Positions 37,992 to 49,108 of a stretch of 49,426 nt of DNA are shown piece by piece. The DNA comes from Betaproteobacteria bacterium (GTDB lineage Bacteria; Pseudomonadota; Gammaproteobacteria; Burkholderiales; SG8-39): positions 1 through 49,426 of the forward strand of contig JAOUIL010000017.1 of NCBI GenBank assembly GCA_029883975.1, in the 5' to 3' direction. Numbering within the stretch: the first letter of the stretch is position 1; the number at the start of each line of letters is the position of its first letter. The notes beneath the pieces are model-generated. The model was not told where the DNA came from and did no database searches. It worked only from the letters and a program-made list of their open reading frames with translations. The position numbers and the translations under genes are program-made.

Positions 37992-38177
37992 GTGCTGCTG
38001 GCGCGCGTCGTCGGCCTGCTGGCGGCGATCGCGCTCGGAGGCCTTGTCCTCACGTACGTCCTGACGGGCGAGCGCAAGTACTTGCGCTACGCCTGGCACG
38101 TCTTCAGGGCCGCCCTGTTCCTCGCTTTGCTGGTCCTCCTGCTGATCTTCGGGGAGCGGCTTGTGAACGATTTTTAG
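37992..38177 (+). CDS. Small two-helix membrane protein downstream of lpxC
   Basis: A 61-aa protein with two hydrophobic segments (about residues 2-25 and 37-54) separated by a basic loop, ERKYLRYAWHVFR. The GTG start comes immediately after the lpxC stop codon, suggesting coupled translation. Small genes of this kind after lpxC are familiar from betaproteobacteria, but no function is known to me. Its last 74 bp overlap the end of the convergent DUF721 gene. Confidence 0.65.
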   Translation: MLLARVVGLLAAIALGGLVLTYVLTGERKYLRYAWHVFRAALFLALLVLLLIFGERLVNDF

Positions 38178-38610
38178 GGCGCCCCCGGCCCAGCAGGCGG
38201 CCGAGCGCCTCGCGGGCAGGCGAATCGGCCGGTAACCGCTCGTAAAGTGCTGATAATTCAGCCTTTCCTCCATCGGAAAGCAGGGCCTGCTTCGCTGCGG
38301 GCTGTGCCGACGCCTGTGACCGAGTTGGTTGCACCCTCACGGAAACTGAATTAACCTTCGACCCCTGTTGTAACAAGAACTTACGCAAACTCTCGGCGAC
38401 GAGTTTGAGCTTTGCCGCCGCCGCGGAATTGGCCGCAAGAAGCGCGAGTTCGCCGTCCTTCAGGTTCGCGGCCCGCAGTTGCTGCGCCAGAGCGGGCGGA
38501 AGAAAGCTGGCGCAGGATCGGGTGAGCGTACGGATGTCCCGGGTCCTCGCGACGAGGGATTCCAGGGCCCGGTCGGCGATCAGGAATTGATCGGCTTTGG
38601 CTGGGTGCAA
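38104..38610 (-). CDS. DUF721 / DciA-family protein
   Basis: A 168-aa protein whose first 110 residues fit the DUF721 domain: LESLVARTRDIRTLTRSCAS, LPPALAQQLRAANLKDGELA and LLAANSAAAAKLKLVAESL are the usual pattern. DciA of this family loads the replicative helicase DnaB in bacteria lacking DnaC; the family assignment is firmer than the role. The remaining 55 residues are a basic, disordered-looking tail. Start is TTG at 38610, without a clear ribosome-binding site; GTG or ATG alternatives would cut into the domain. It is divergent from the M23 peptidase gene (29 bp apart). Confidence 0.8.
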   Translation of the reverse strand: MHPAKADQFLIADRALESLVARTRDIRTLTRSCASFLPPALAQQLRAANLKDGELALLAANSAAAAKLKLVAESLRKFLLQQGSKVNSVSVRVQPTRSQASAQPAAKQALLSDGGKAELSALYERLPADSPAREALGRLLGRGRPKNRSQAAPRRSAGGPAKRGTGRP

Positions 38611-38639
38611 GAAGGGGATCGGAGAAAAGGGAGCTGCAG

Positions 38640-39590
38640 TTGCAGATTATCGTCATCCCGAATCGTCTGGCCAAGGCCAGGACGCTGAACGTGTCGACGC
38701 GGCACCTGCTCGCGTCGCTGTTCGGCGCGCTGGTGCTGCTGCTTGGCATGACGGCAGGCCTGTACTGGGTGACGTTCCGCTTCGCGGCCGACATCAAGGT
38801 GCCGCTGGTGCAGGAGCTGGTGCTCTCCGCGCAACAGGGCGAAGCCGAGCGCGCGCGGCAGTTCGTGCAGCAGAACCTGAATGCCATGGCGGTCAAGCTG
38901 GGCGAGATGCAAGCGCAGCTCGCGCGCCTCGACGCCCTGGGCGACCGTCTGTCCACGCTGGCGGGCATCCGCCCGCAGGAGTTCCGCTTCTCCGAGTCGC
39001 CTGGGCTGGGCGGCGCGCAGCCGACGGCCCTGCCGCCGCAGAATCTGTCGCTTGCCGAGTTCGGCGAGAAGCTCTACGCGGTCTCGCGCCACATGGAGAA
39101 CCGGACCGACATGCTGGGCGTGCTCGAGGCGCAGCTCTTCGAGCAGGCGGTGAAGAAGAAGCTCATCCCGACCATGATGCCGGTGAACGCGCCGTTCAAC
39201 GCGTCGGGCTTCGGCATGCGCATCGACCCGTTCACCGGCATGCAGGCCATGCACGAGGGCATCGACTTCCTCGCCGATCTCGGCTCGCCAATCCGCGCGG
39301 CCGCCGGCGGCGTGGTGATCTTCGCGGGTTTCCACCCCCAGTACGGCAACGTGGTGGACATCGATCACGGCAACGACCTCGTCACGCGCTATGCGCACGC
39401 CTCGAGGCTGCACGTGCGCGAGGGCGACGTGGTGCAGCGGGGTCGCCACATCGCGGACGTCGGATCGACCGGCCGCTCCACCGGCCCGCACCTGCACTTC
39501 GAGGTGCGCTTCAAGGGCGCGGCGCAGAATCCTGCGCGCTTCGTCCTCGGCTCGCCGGCGACGCAGCAGACCGCCCGCGCCGGCCGCTAG
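38640..39590 (+). CDS. M23-family peptidase (LytM/peptidoglycan endopeptidase type)
   Basis: A 316-aa envelope protein with one N-terminal membrane segment (about residues 22-45), a coiled-coil stretch (about 60-110) and a C-terminal M23 domain. The zinc and active-site motifs are complete: MHEGIDF (H-x3-D, about 204-210) and GPHLHFEV (H-x-H, about 283-290). It should cleave peptidoglycan crosslinks or regulate amidases. Start is TTG at 38640 with AAGGGAG about 6 nt upstream; no ATG precedes the membrane segment. Its position before secA is conserved in betaproteobacteria. Confidence 0.93.
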   Translation: MQIIVIPNRLAKARTLNVSTRHLLASLFGALVLLLGMTAGLYWVTFRFAADIKVPLVQELVLSAQQGEAERARQFVQQNLNAMAVKLGEMQAQLARLDALGDRLSTLAGIRPQEFRFSESPGLGGAQPTALPPQNLSLAEFGEKLYAVSRHMENRTDMLGVLEAQLFEQAVKKKLIPTMMPVNAPFNASGFGMRIDPFTGMQAMHEGIDFLADLGSPIRAAAGGVVIFAGFHPQYGNVVDIDHGNDLVTRYAHASRLHVREGDVVQRGRHIADVGSTGRSTGPHLHFEVRFKGAAQNPARFVLGSPATQQTARAGR

Positions 39591-39626
39591 CTTCGCGTCT
39601 TCGCCGGGGCGTCCGCGTCGGCGTGC

Positions 39627-39632
39627 TAAAAT
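39627..39632 (+). promoter_or_regulatory. -10-like box (TAAAAT) before secA
   Basis: TAAAAT lies 55 nt before the secA ATG in the 97-bp gap after the peptidase gene. No good -35 hexamer is visible. Confidence 0.35.
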
Positions 39633-39687
39633 TCTGAGTTTCAAGGGTATTTCCGCGCGTCCGTCGCCCGGGCGGCGACACCGCTAG

Positions 39688-42435
<2,748 letters not shown>

Positions 42436-42439
42436 GTCC

Positions 42440-43651
42440 ATGGCGGTGAACCTGCCGGCGCCCGATCCGGCGCAGCTCTCTCCGGTGCGCGGCGTCGAGC
42501 TGGGCGTCGCCAGGGCGGGTATCCGCAAGCCGGACCGCCGCGACCTGGTCGTCATTCGAGTCGCGGCCGGCACCGCCGTCGCCGGTGTATTCACGCGCAA
42601 TCTCTTCTGTGCCGCTCCGGTCGTGCTGGCGCGGGCACACATGCGCAAACGCGTCCGCGGGCTGGTTGTAAATACCGGCAACGCCAACGCCGGAACGGGG
42701 CGCGACGGCCTCAAGCGCGCGCGCCTCGTGTGCGCAGCCGCGGCCCGGGGCCTCGGCTGTCAGGCGAACCAGGTGTTGCCCTTTTCCACGGGCGTCATCA
42801 TGGAGCCGTTGCCGGTCGAGCGCATCGTCAGCGGCCTGCCAGCCGCGCTGCAGGATCTCCGACCGGACAACTGGGCGGCCGCGGCCGAAGGCATCATGAC
42901 GACCGACACGGTGCCGAAGGCGGTGTCGCGCCGGGTGAACCTGAGCACGGGGACGGCGACTGTCACCGGCATCGCCAAGGGCTCGGGCATGATCCGGCCG
43001 GACATGGCGACGATGCTCGGGTTCGTCGCCACGGACGCCAAGGTCGCGTTGCCGATGCTCCAGCGCATGACGCGGCAAGCCGCGGAAGTGTCGTTCAACG
43101 CCATCACGGTCGATGGGGACACGTCGACGAATGACGCCTTCCTGTGCCTCGCGACCGGAAAAGGCCCGGTCGCGAGATCGGGAAAAGACCTCGACCTGCT
43201 GCGCACCGCGATCACCGAGGTGGCGCAGACGCTCGCCCAGGCCATCGTGCGCGACGGTGAAGGTGCGACGAAGTTCGTCACCGTGCGCGTCGAGGGTGGG
43301 CGCAATGCCGCCGAATGCCGCAAGATCGCCTATGCCATAGCGCATTCGCCGCTCGTCAAGACCGCGTTCTTCGCCGGCGATCCCAACCTGGGCCGTATCC
43401 TGGCAGCGATCGGCAACGCCGGCGTGCCCGGCCTCGACACCGCGAAGGTGGATCTCTACATTGACGCAGTGCGCGTCGCGCGCGGCGGCGGGCGCGATCC
43501 CGACTACCGCGAGGAGGCGGGTGTTGCGGCGATGCGCAAGCCGGAATTCGCCGTGCGCGTCCTGCTGCGCCGCGGCCGCGCCGCGGCGAAGGTCTGGACC
43601 TGCGATCTCTCCTATGACTATGTGAAGATCAACGCGGACTACCGATCGTGA
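42440..43651 (+). CDS. argJ: Glutamate N-acetyltransferase / amino-acid acetyltransferase ArgJ
   Basis: A 403-aa proenzyme of arginine synthesis that recycles the acetyl group from N-acetylornithine to glutamate. It is cleaved by itself before the threonine of the ATMLGF motif (Thr191), giving alpha and beta chains that form the active enzyme. [19 protein letters not shown] opens the protein and [15 protein letters not shown] precedes the cleavage site. Position after secA is normal for betaproteobacteria. The stop overlaps the GTG start of the ATPase gene. Confidence 0.96.
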   Translation: MAVNLPAPDPAQLSPVRGVELGVARAGIRKPDRRDLVVIRVAAGTAVAGVFTRNLFCAAPVVLARAHMRKRVRGLVVNTGNANAGTGRDGLKRARLVCAAAARGLGCQANQVLPFSTGVIMEPLPVERIVSGLPAALQDLRPDNWAAAAEGIMTTDTVPKAVSRRVNLSTGTATVTGIAKGSGMIRPDMATMLGFVATDAKVALPMLQRMTRQAAEVSFNAITVDGDTSTNDAFLCLATGKGPVARSGKDLDLLRTAITEVAQTLAQAIVRDGEGATKFVTVRVEGGRNAAECRKIAYAIAHSPLVKTAFFAGDPNLGRILAAIGNAGVPGLDTAKVDLYIDAVRVARGGGRDPDYREEAGVAAMRKPEFAVRVLLRRGRAAAKVWTCDLSYDYVKINADYRS

Positions 43652-44508
43652 GCGAGGACCTGAAGACCCTGCTGCAGAGGCTCGAGCAACTGCTGCCTCC
43701 CGCGCCGCCGCCGACCGACTGGAATGCGAGCATCGCCTTTCGCTGGCGCAAGACCGCGGGCCTCAATGCGCGCGGTTGGCTGCAGCCGGTGCGCCACGTG
43801 CATCGCATGCGCCTCTCCGACCTGCAGGGGATCGGCCCGCAGATCGCCAGCGTGGAGCAGAACACGCGGCAGTTCCTGGAAGGCCGGCCGGCCAACAACG
43901 TGCTGCTCACCGGCGCGCGCGGCACCGGCAAGTCTTCCATCGTCAAGGGCCTGCTCAACAAGTTCCACAAGCAGGGGCTGCGGCTCGTCGAAGTGGAAAA
44001 GAACGACCTGATCGACCTGCCCGCGATCACCGACCTGGTCGCAGGGCGGCCGGAGCGCTTTCTCGTGTTCTGCGACGACCTGACGTTCCACGGCGCCGAG
44101 GACGGATACATCGCGCTCAAGGTCGCGCTCGACGGCTCGATCTCGACGACCTCCGAGAACGTCCTGATCTACGCGACGTCAAATCGCCGGCACCTGATGC
44201 CGGAATACATGCAGGAAAACCTCGAGACCCGCTACGTCGGCGAGGAGATCCACCCCGGTGAGACCGTGGAGGAGAAGATTTCCCTGTCCGAGCGCTTTGG
44301 CTTGTGGGTGTCGTTCTATCCCTTTGATCAGGACGAGTACCTGGAGATCGTGGCGCACTGGCTGAAGACGCTCGGCTGCGGCCCCCGGGAGGCAGATGCG
44401 GCGCGCGAGCAGGCTTTGCAATGGTCCCTGCAACGCGGTTCGCGCAGCGGCCGGGTCGCGTATCAGTTCGCCCGCGACTGGGCCGGCAAGCACGCCAAGA
44501 AGAAGTAG
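43648..44508 (+). CDS. DUF815-family AAA-type ATPase
   Basis: A 286-aa ATPase. Walker A is [15 protein letters not shown] (about 89-103) and Walker B is [10 protein letters not shown]; the phrase [14 protein letters not shown] follows, the typical sensor-1 region of DUF815 proteins. Function is unknown in general; its conserved place between argJ and the Nudix gene is a hallmark of betaproteobacteria. GTG at 43648 overlaps the argJ stop. Confidence 0.9.
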   Translation: MSEDLKTLLQRLEQLLPPAPPPTDWNASIAFRWRKTAGLNARGWLQPVRHVHRMRLSDLQGIGPQIASVEQNTRQFLEGRPANNVLLTGARGTGKSSIVKGLLNKFHKQGLRLVEVEKNDLIDLPAITDLVAGRPERFLVFCDDLTFHGAEDGYIALKVALDGSISTTSENVLIYATSNRRHLMPEYMQENLETRYVGEEIHPGETVEEKISLSERFGLWVSFYPFDQDEYLEIVAHWLKTLGCGPREADAAREQALQWSLQRGSRSGRVAYQFARDWAGKHAKKK

Positions 44509-44509
44509 C

Positions 44510-45436
44510 GTGGCGCTCGAGGTGGCTGCGGCAGTGATTCAGCGCGCCGACGGCGCGTTTCTCCTCGCACGGCGACCGGCCGGGAAGGTTTACGCCGGAT
44601 ACTGGGAGTTCCCCGGCGGAAAAATCGAGCCCGGTGAGCCTGCCGAGCGGGCCGTGGCGCGCGAACTGCGCGAGGAGCTCGGCATCGAGCCCGAGAGCGC
44701 ATATCCCTGGCTGACGCGCGAGTACGTCTATCCGCACGCCGCGGTGCGGTTGCATTTCTTTCGCGTGACTTCCTGGCGCGGCGCGCCGCATCCGCACGAA
44801 GGCCAGGAAATCGCCTGGCAGCGGCACGGCGAGCCGCTTGTTGCGCCGATGCTGCCGGCCAACGCGCCGGTGCTCGCGGCGCTGGCGCTGCCGCACGAGT
44901 ACGCGGTGACCGACGCCACGCGGCTCGGCGTGGCGCGCATGCTGCAGATGATCCGGCGACGCCTGGCGGAAGGGCTGCGCCTGATTCAGGTACGCGACCG
45001 GAGCCTCGTGGGCCGCGACGCGTTTGTCCAGGACGTCGTCGCGCTGGCGCGCCCCTATGGCGCGAAAGTCCTGGTGAGCGGCGGACACCGGCTGGGGGAC
45101 GGCGCGCACTACACCGCAGCGCAGCTGGGAACGCTGGCCAAGCGTCCGCACGAGGGTCTCGTTGCAGCTTCGTGTCACGACGCTGGGGAACTGGCGCGCG
45201 CAGCGGACCTTGGGCTGGACTTTGCGGCGCTCGGCCCGGTCAAGCCGACGGCCACGCACCCGGACGCTGCGCCCTTGGGTTGGGAGCGGTTTGCCGAGCT
45301 GGTGCGCGGCGCAACAATCCCGGTCTTCGCCATCGGTGGACTGTCGCCCTCCGATATGGAAAGCGCGTGGCGCGCAGGCGCCCATGGTCTGGCGATGGTC
45401 CGCGGCTCGTGGGGCGAAATGCGGAACGTCGTTTGA
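44510..45436 (+). CDS. Nudix hydrolase-thiamine phosphate synthase-like (MutT-TenI) fusion
   Basis: A 308-aa fusion protein. Residues about 1-130 are a MutT-type Nudix domain with a complete Nudix box (Gly37 to Ile59, with REL-x-EELG). It would hydrolyse oxidised dGTP (8-oxo-dGTP) as MutT does. Residues about 135-308 resemble the TIM barrel of thiamine monophosphate synthase/TenI: RLIQVRDRS, ASCHDAGELARA, FAALGPVKPTATHP and VFAIGGLSPSDME. The two domains together are known from beta- and gammaproteobacteria. GTG at 44510 comes one base after the previous stop and removes a non-homologous extension. Confidence 0.9.
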   Translation: MALEVAAAVIQRADGAFLLARRPAGKVYAGYWEFPGGKIEPGEPAERAVARELREELGIEPESAYPWLTREYVYPHAAVRLHFFRVTSWRGAPHPHEGQEIAWQRHGEPLVAPMLPANAPVLAALALPHEYAVTDATRLGVARMLQMIRRRLAEGLRLIQVRDRSLVGRDAFVQDVVALARPYGAKVLVSGGHRLGDGAHYTAAQLGTLAKRPHEGLVAASCHDAGELARAADLGLDFAALGPVKPTATHPDAAPLGWERFAELVRGATIPVFAIGGLSPSDMESAWRAGAHGLAMVRGSWGEMRNVV

Positions 45437-45562
45437 CCGGCCGCACCCCCGCATTTACATTTCCTCACATCGGGGGCTGCAGGCTATTGCGTCATAAGAC
45501 CGATGCATGGAGCGAGCGACGCAGCCGTGCTCCTGAAGTAACCTGACGCGAGGCGGACAACC

Positions 45563-45574
45563 GCTGACATTGGC
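45563..45574 (+). promoter_or_regulatory. GCTGACATTGGC motif, copy 1 (before cheW)
   Basis: One of three near-identical 12-mers in the gaps around the chemotaxis genes. CTGACA could be a -35-like hexamer, but TACAGT lies 20 nt later, too far for a standard promoter. Confidence 0.35.
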
Positions 45575-45636
45575 CGTTGCGCGTCGGCGTACAGTCCCGA
45601 GTGGAGAATAACGAAGGGAGCGAAGACAGCGTCGCC

Positions 45637-46110
45637 ATGGAAAACGCGCTAGCAATGGAGCAGGCAGGCGCCCAGGAATTCCTGACTTTTCGCCTGGGCG
45701 GCGAGGAGTACGCGATCGAGATCCTCAAGGTGCGGGAGATCCGCAGCTGGGAGGCGCCCACGGCGATCGTCAATGCGCCCGAGTACATCAAGGGCGTGAT
45801 CAACTTGCGCGGCACGATCGTGCCGATCGTCGATCTGCGCGTTAAGTTCAAGGGCGAGGCGAAGTACGACGAATTCACGGTGGTGATCATCCTGAGCGTG
45901 TCCGACCGGGTGCTGGGGATCGTGGTGGACGCGGTGTCCGACGTGATGACGCTGTCGCCCGAGCAGATCCGCCCGGCGCCGCCGCTGGGCGGGGAGGCGG
46001 ACACGCAGTTCATTACTGCGCTGGGGACGGTCGGCGCGCGCATGCTGATCGTGACCGACATCGAGCGCCTGCTCGGGGCTCGCGACCTGCAGTTCATGCA
46101 CGCTCACTGA
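45637..46110 (+). CDS. cheW: Chemotaxis coupling protein CheW
   Basis: A 157-aa CheW-type SH3-like protein that links chemoreceptors to the kinase Che[21 protein letters not shown] opens the fold, [14 protein letters not shown] is the signature in the centre, and [12 protein letters not shown] follows. The start is uncertain: ATG 45637 is my choice; GTG 45601 and ATG 45655 are in frame, and a GGGAG lies too far from all of them. The 200-bp gap upstream holds a short GC-rich inverted repeat (45444-45480) after the Nudix gene and the first GCTGACATT motif. The chemoreceptor gene follows after 17 bp. Confidence 0.93.
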   Translation: MENALAMEQAGAQEFLTFRLGGEEYAIEILKVREIRSWEAPTAIVNAPEYIKGVINLRGTIVPIVDLRVKFKGEAKYDEFTVVIILSVSDRVLGIVVDAVSDVMTLSPEQIRPAPPLGGEADTQFITALGTVGARMLIVTDIERLLGARDLQFMHAH

Positions 46111-46127
46111 GGGACGGGAGGGCACTC

Positions 46128-47900
46128 ATGCGATTCGCCAATCTGAAGGTCGCCACCCGGCTCGCGCTGGGCTTCTCCATCGTGGTGCTCGGGGCGCTCG
46201 TCCTGGCTGCCGCCGGCTGGTACGGCATCCAGCGGCAGTCCGAGGTCACCTCGGTGGCGCTCGACCGCGACATGGAGTTCGCCCGCTCGGTGGCCAAGAT
46301 GCGCACCAGCGTGCAGATGATGCGGCGCTTCGAGAAGGAAATGTTGCTTGGCGTCGGCAATCCGGAGGCCCTGCAGGAGGCGCGCAAGAACCATGGCACG
46401 AGCCGCGGGGACATCGACGAGCTGCTCGCGACTACTCATATCAATGCGACGTCGGACGAGGAGCGCGACCGCCTGGACCAGCTGGCGTCCATGCTGCAGA
46501 ACTACGACGGCGGCATCGAGACCGTGTACGCGCTGATCACGCAGAACATCCTCACCACGCCCGAGCAGGCGCACAAGAAGGTCGAGGAGTTCAACAGCGT
46601 GATCCGCGAGACGGAAACGGTCATGGACAGCTTGTACGCGGGGGCCAACAAGCGCATCGAGTCGGTCAAGCCGGAGCTCGCCCGGATCCAGAACGAGGTG
46701 GTGCTCACCCTGCTGATCGTCGCGGCGGCGGTGCTGGCGAGCGCGCTGGTGGTGAGCGTGCTCACGTCGCGCTCGATCGCCGGTCCCGTCGCCATGGCGG
46801 TACGTGTCGCGGAGTCGCTGGCCAAGGGCGACCTCGCCGTGAGGGTCGAGCCGCGCTCCAAAGACGAGATCGGGCGCCTGATGTTCGCGCTGCGCGACAC
46901 GGTGCGCCAGTTGGCGACGATCGTCGGACGCATCAAGACCTCGAGCGACATGGTGGCCACGGCCTCGCGCGAGATCGCTCAGGCCAATACCGACTTGTCG
47001 GCGCGTACCGAGCGCCAGGCGAGCGCGCTGGAGGAGACATCCTCCTCTATGGAGGAGATGACGGCGACAGTCGGGCAGAACGCGCAGAATGCGGAGAAGG
47101 CGAACGAGCTCGCCGCCCAGGCCTCGAGCGTGGCCACCCGCGGTGGCGACGTCGTGCGCGCCGCGGTGAGCACGATGAACGGCATCACCGAGTCCTCGAG
47201 GAAGATCGCCGACATCACGAGCGTGATCGACGGCATCGCATTCCAGACCAACATCCTGGCGCTCAATGCTGCGGTCGAGGCGGCGCGCGCGGGCGAGCAG
47301 GGACGGGGCTTCGCCGTGGTGGCCTCTGAAGTCAGGAGTCTCGCGCAGCGCTCCGCGGCGGCTGCCAAGGAGATCAAGCAGCTGATCAACGAGTCGGTGT
47401 CCAAGGTGGACGCCGGCTCGCGCCAGGTGAACGACGCCGGGCGCACGATGGACGAGATTGTCGACTCGGTCTCCAAGGTGAGCAGCCTCATCGCCGAGAT
47501 CACGGCAGCGAGCCGAGAGCAGGCCCAGGGCATCGCGCAGGTGAGCGAGACGGTGACGCAGCTGGAGAAGGTGACTCAGCAGAATGCCGCCATGGTGGAG
47601 GAAGCGAGCGCCGCCGCTGGCAGCCTCGAGGACCAGTCCAGGTCGCTGGGCGACGCGGTGTCCGCATTCCGCCTCGCGAGCGATGCGCAAACCGGTGCAA
47701 CGCATCGCCCTGCGGCGGAGCCCGCGCAGGGCCAGCCGCAAGCGCCGGCGCTTGCGCGCGACGACGCGGCGGGCAAGGCCCGTGCAGGCGAAGCGCAGCG
47801 GCGCCTGGAGGCCGCCCGAGCGGCCCTGCAGGCGCCTGCGCCCAAGGCGTCCAAGCGGCGTGGCGACGGCGAAACCGAAGAAGAGTGGCGCGAAATCTAG
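46128..47900 (+). CDS. Methyl-accepting chemotaxis protein
   Basis: A 590-aa membrane chemoreceptor: first membrane segment about 10-31, periplasmic four-helix sensor about 32-187, second segment about 188-212, HAMP domain about 213-265 and a long cytoplasmic signalling coil. The CheA/CheW-contact tip [17 protein letters not shown] (from about 368) is intact. The tail is an alanine/proline/arginine-rich linker ending EEEWREI, which may be a variant of the CheR-docking pentapeptide. A GGGAGG ribosome-binding site precedes the ATG. It lies between cheW and cheR, so they likely form one signalling unit; no cheA is in the window. The ligand is unknown. Confidence 0.95.
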   Translation: MRFANLKVATRLALGFSIVVLGALVLAAAGWYGIQRQSEVTSVALDRDMEFARSVAKMRTSVQMMRRFEKEMLLGVGNPEALQEARKNHGTSRGDIDELLATTHINATSDEERDRLDQLASMLQNYDGGIETVYALITQNILTTPEQAHKKVEEFNSVIRETETVMDSLYAGANKRIESVKPELARIQNEVVLTLLIVAAAVLASALVVSVLTSRSIAGPVAMAVRVAESLAKGDLAVRVEPRSKDEIGRLMFALRDTVRQLATIVGRIKTSSDMVATASREIAQANTDLSARTERQASALEETSSSMEEMTATVGQNAQNAEKANELAAQASSVATRGGDVVRAAVSTMNGITESSRKIADITSVIDGIAFQTNILALNAAVEAARAGEQGRGFAVVASEVRSLAQRSAAAAKEIKQLINESVSKVDAGSRQVNDAGRTMDEIVDSVSKVSSLIAEITAASREQAQGIAQVSETVTQLEKVTQQNAAMVEEASAAAGSLEDQSRSLGDAVSAFRLASDAQTGATHRPAAEPAQGQPQAPALARDDAAGKARAGEAQRRLEAARAALQAPAPKASKRRGDGETEEEWREI

Positions 47901-47959
47901 GCGCCCGGAGAGATTCCCCGAAGGTCCCGCTGCAAGTTCTTTGCCCCGCATGAACAGTT

Positions 47960-47971
47960 GCTGACATTCGC
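47960..47971 (+). promoter_or_regulatory. GCTGACATTCGC motif, copy 2 (before cheR)
   Basis: It differs from the other two copies by one base and lies in the 139-bp gap between the chemoreceptor gene and the cheR remnant. Confidence 0.35.
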
Positions 47972-48039
47972 GGTGCCCCTACGCCCGAAGATGCACGGCC
48001 CGCAGACAAGACGGGTGCGATGCAGCGGAAGGGGCGAGG

Positions 48040-48105
48040 ATGACTGCGAATGAGGCGCTGAACGATTCGAATTTCACGAAGCCGGCAATTGCAGGTCCCG
48101 CGTGA
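48040..48105 (+). pseudogene. Possible remnant of the CheR N-terminus (21-codon ORF)
   Basis: An ATG with a good ribosome-binding site (GGGGCGAGG) starts a 21-codon frame, MTANEALNDSNF..., ending in TGA that overlaps the GTG start of cheR (GTGA). CheR proteins often begin with a similar L-x-D-x-x-F phrase before the CheR N-domain. I infer that about 65-70 codons were deleted with a frame change, leaving this piece; it may now serve only as a translational leader. Confidence 0.4.
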
Positions 48106-48713
48106 ACGCGCTGGCGACCCGCGTGACCGGATTTTTCCGTGAGGAGCACGATTTCGCCCAACTGACCGAGCGCGTGCGCGCGATGCCGAGGCGCGCAACG
48201 CCGGTGAAGTTGTGGAGCTGCGCTTGCTCGACGGGCGAGGAGCCCTACTCGGCCGCCATGGTGTTGCGCGAGGTGGGCTGTGCGGGCGAGATCCTTGCCA
48301 CGGACGCCGAACCCGAGGCCCTCGCCGCCGCGCGGCGCGGCATCTACGCGCTGGAGGCGGCGGAGAAGCTGGGCGAGGAGCGGCTGCGCAGGCACTTTTT
48401 CATGCGCGGTGAGCGCGAGGGTGGGGCCGCCGCGCTCGTGCGCACCGAGTTGCGTGCCATGGTGCGGTTCGAGCAGCGCAACCTGCTGGACCCGGATTGG
48501 CGGCCGGTCGAGCGCTTCGACTTCGTCTTCTGCCGGAACGTGATGATCTACTTCGATCGCGCGGGCCAGCGCAGGCTGCTCGACCGTCTCGCCGCGGTCA
48601 TCGCGCCCGACGGCTTGCTGTTCCTCGGCCACGCTGAAGCCAGCGCGCTGGGGCACCCAAGTTTTGTGCCCTGCGGCAAGACCGCCTACCTGCGCTGCGG
48701 CCCCGATCCCTAG
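48102..48713 (+). CDS. cheR: CheR-type protein-glutamate methyltransferase lacking the N-terminal domain
   Basis: A 203-aa protein with the complete SAM-dependent catalytic domain of CheR: LWSCACSTGEEPYSAAM binds SAM, FDFVFCRNVMIYFD is the second signature and GLLFLGHAEA the third. CheR adds methyl groups to glutamates of chemoreceptors. It begins NALATRVTGFFREEHDF, which corresponds to about residue 80 of the usual 270-290-aa CheR, so the N-terminal helical domain that contacts the receptor methylation region is missing. GTG 48102 overlaps the stop of a short upstream ORF. It may be inactive, or act with reduced specificity. Confidence 0.8.
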   Translation: MNALATRVTGFFREEHDFAQLTERVRAMPRRATPVKLWSCACSTGEEPYSAAMVLREVGCAGEILATDAEPEALAAARRGIYALEAAEKLGEERLRRHFFMRGEREGGAAALVRTELRAMVRFEQRNLLDPDWRPVERFDFVFCRNVMIYFDRAGQRRLLDRLAAVIAPDGLLFLGHAEASALGHPSFVPCGKTAYLRCGPDP

Positions 48714-48745
48714 GCGGGGCGCTTCCGTTCCTGCCATCGCCAGCG

Positions 48746-48757
48746 GCTGACATTGGC
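48746..48757 (+). promoter_or_regulatory. GCTGACATTGGC motif, copy 3 (after cheR)
   Basis: Identical to copy 1. It lies in the 113-bp gap between cheR and the convergent response-regulator gene, and overlaps an inverted repeat at 48751-48782. Confidence 0.35.
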
Positions 48758-48782
48758 TGACGCTTGGCGGGCTGAGCCAATG
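48751..48782. repeat. Inverted repeat between cheR and the response regulator
   Basis: Two 8-bp arms (CATTGGCT and its complement) are separated by 16 nt, between convergent genes. It may be an operator or a weak bidirectional terminator; no U-tract is present. Confidence 0.4.
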
Positions 48783-48826
48783 AGACCATGAAGGCCCCTA
48801 TGGGCCGCCCCGTGCCGAGGACCGGA

Positions 48827-49099
48827 TCAGCGCGCGCGCTTCGCTTGTCGCCGACGCGGTGCGGCGGCCTTCTTCTTCTCCGCAGGCGCTGCGCCCAGCT
48901 TCTCCAGCCGGTAGCCATGCTGGTACACCGCGCTCAGGCGCCAGCCGTTCTCCGGGTACAAGCCCAGCTTGCTACGCAACTGGCTGGCGTGGGTGTCGAC
49001 CGTTCGCGTGCTGACGTCGGCGCTGATGCCCCAGACCGTGTCGAGCAGGTAGGAGCGCGACAGCAGACGCCCGATGTTGCGGAAGAGCAGCGCGGCCAT
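48827..49099 (-). CDS. OmpR-type response regulator, C-terminal DNA-binding part (after an in-frame amber stop)
   Basis: A 90-aa product with most of an OmpR/PhoB winged helix: MAALLFRNIGRLLSRSYLLD, then VDTHASQLRSKLG, the recognition-helix region, and YQHGYRLEKL, the wing, followed by a basic lysine/alanine/arginine tail. It continues in the same frame as the upstream receiver fragment, separated only by a TAG codon and three codons. The normal text at the join is LT-x-x-EFE; here it reads LTQ-stop-EFE. AGGAG created at the TAG lies 6 nt before ATG 49099, so this domain could be made on its own. The first strands of the wing domain are on the upstream part. Confidence 0.75.
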   Translation of the reverse strand: MAALLFRNIGRLLSRSYLLDTVWGISADVSTRTVDTHASQLRSKLGLYPENGWRLSAVYQHGYRLEKLGAAPAEKKKAAAPRRRQAKRAR

Positions 49100-49108
49100 T
49101 TCGAACTC

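Noticed and set aside
45444-45480. Terminator after the Nudix-TenI gene
   Set aside because: The arms pair only with a bulge, the loop is about 19 nt and no U-tract follows; support is too weak for a separate feature.
45485-45515. FliA (sigma-28) promoter before cheW
   Set aside because: A CCGAT core is present but the TAAA-type -35 element at the right distance is missing.
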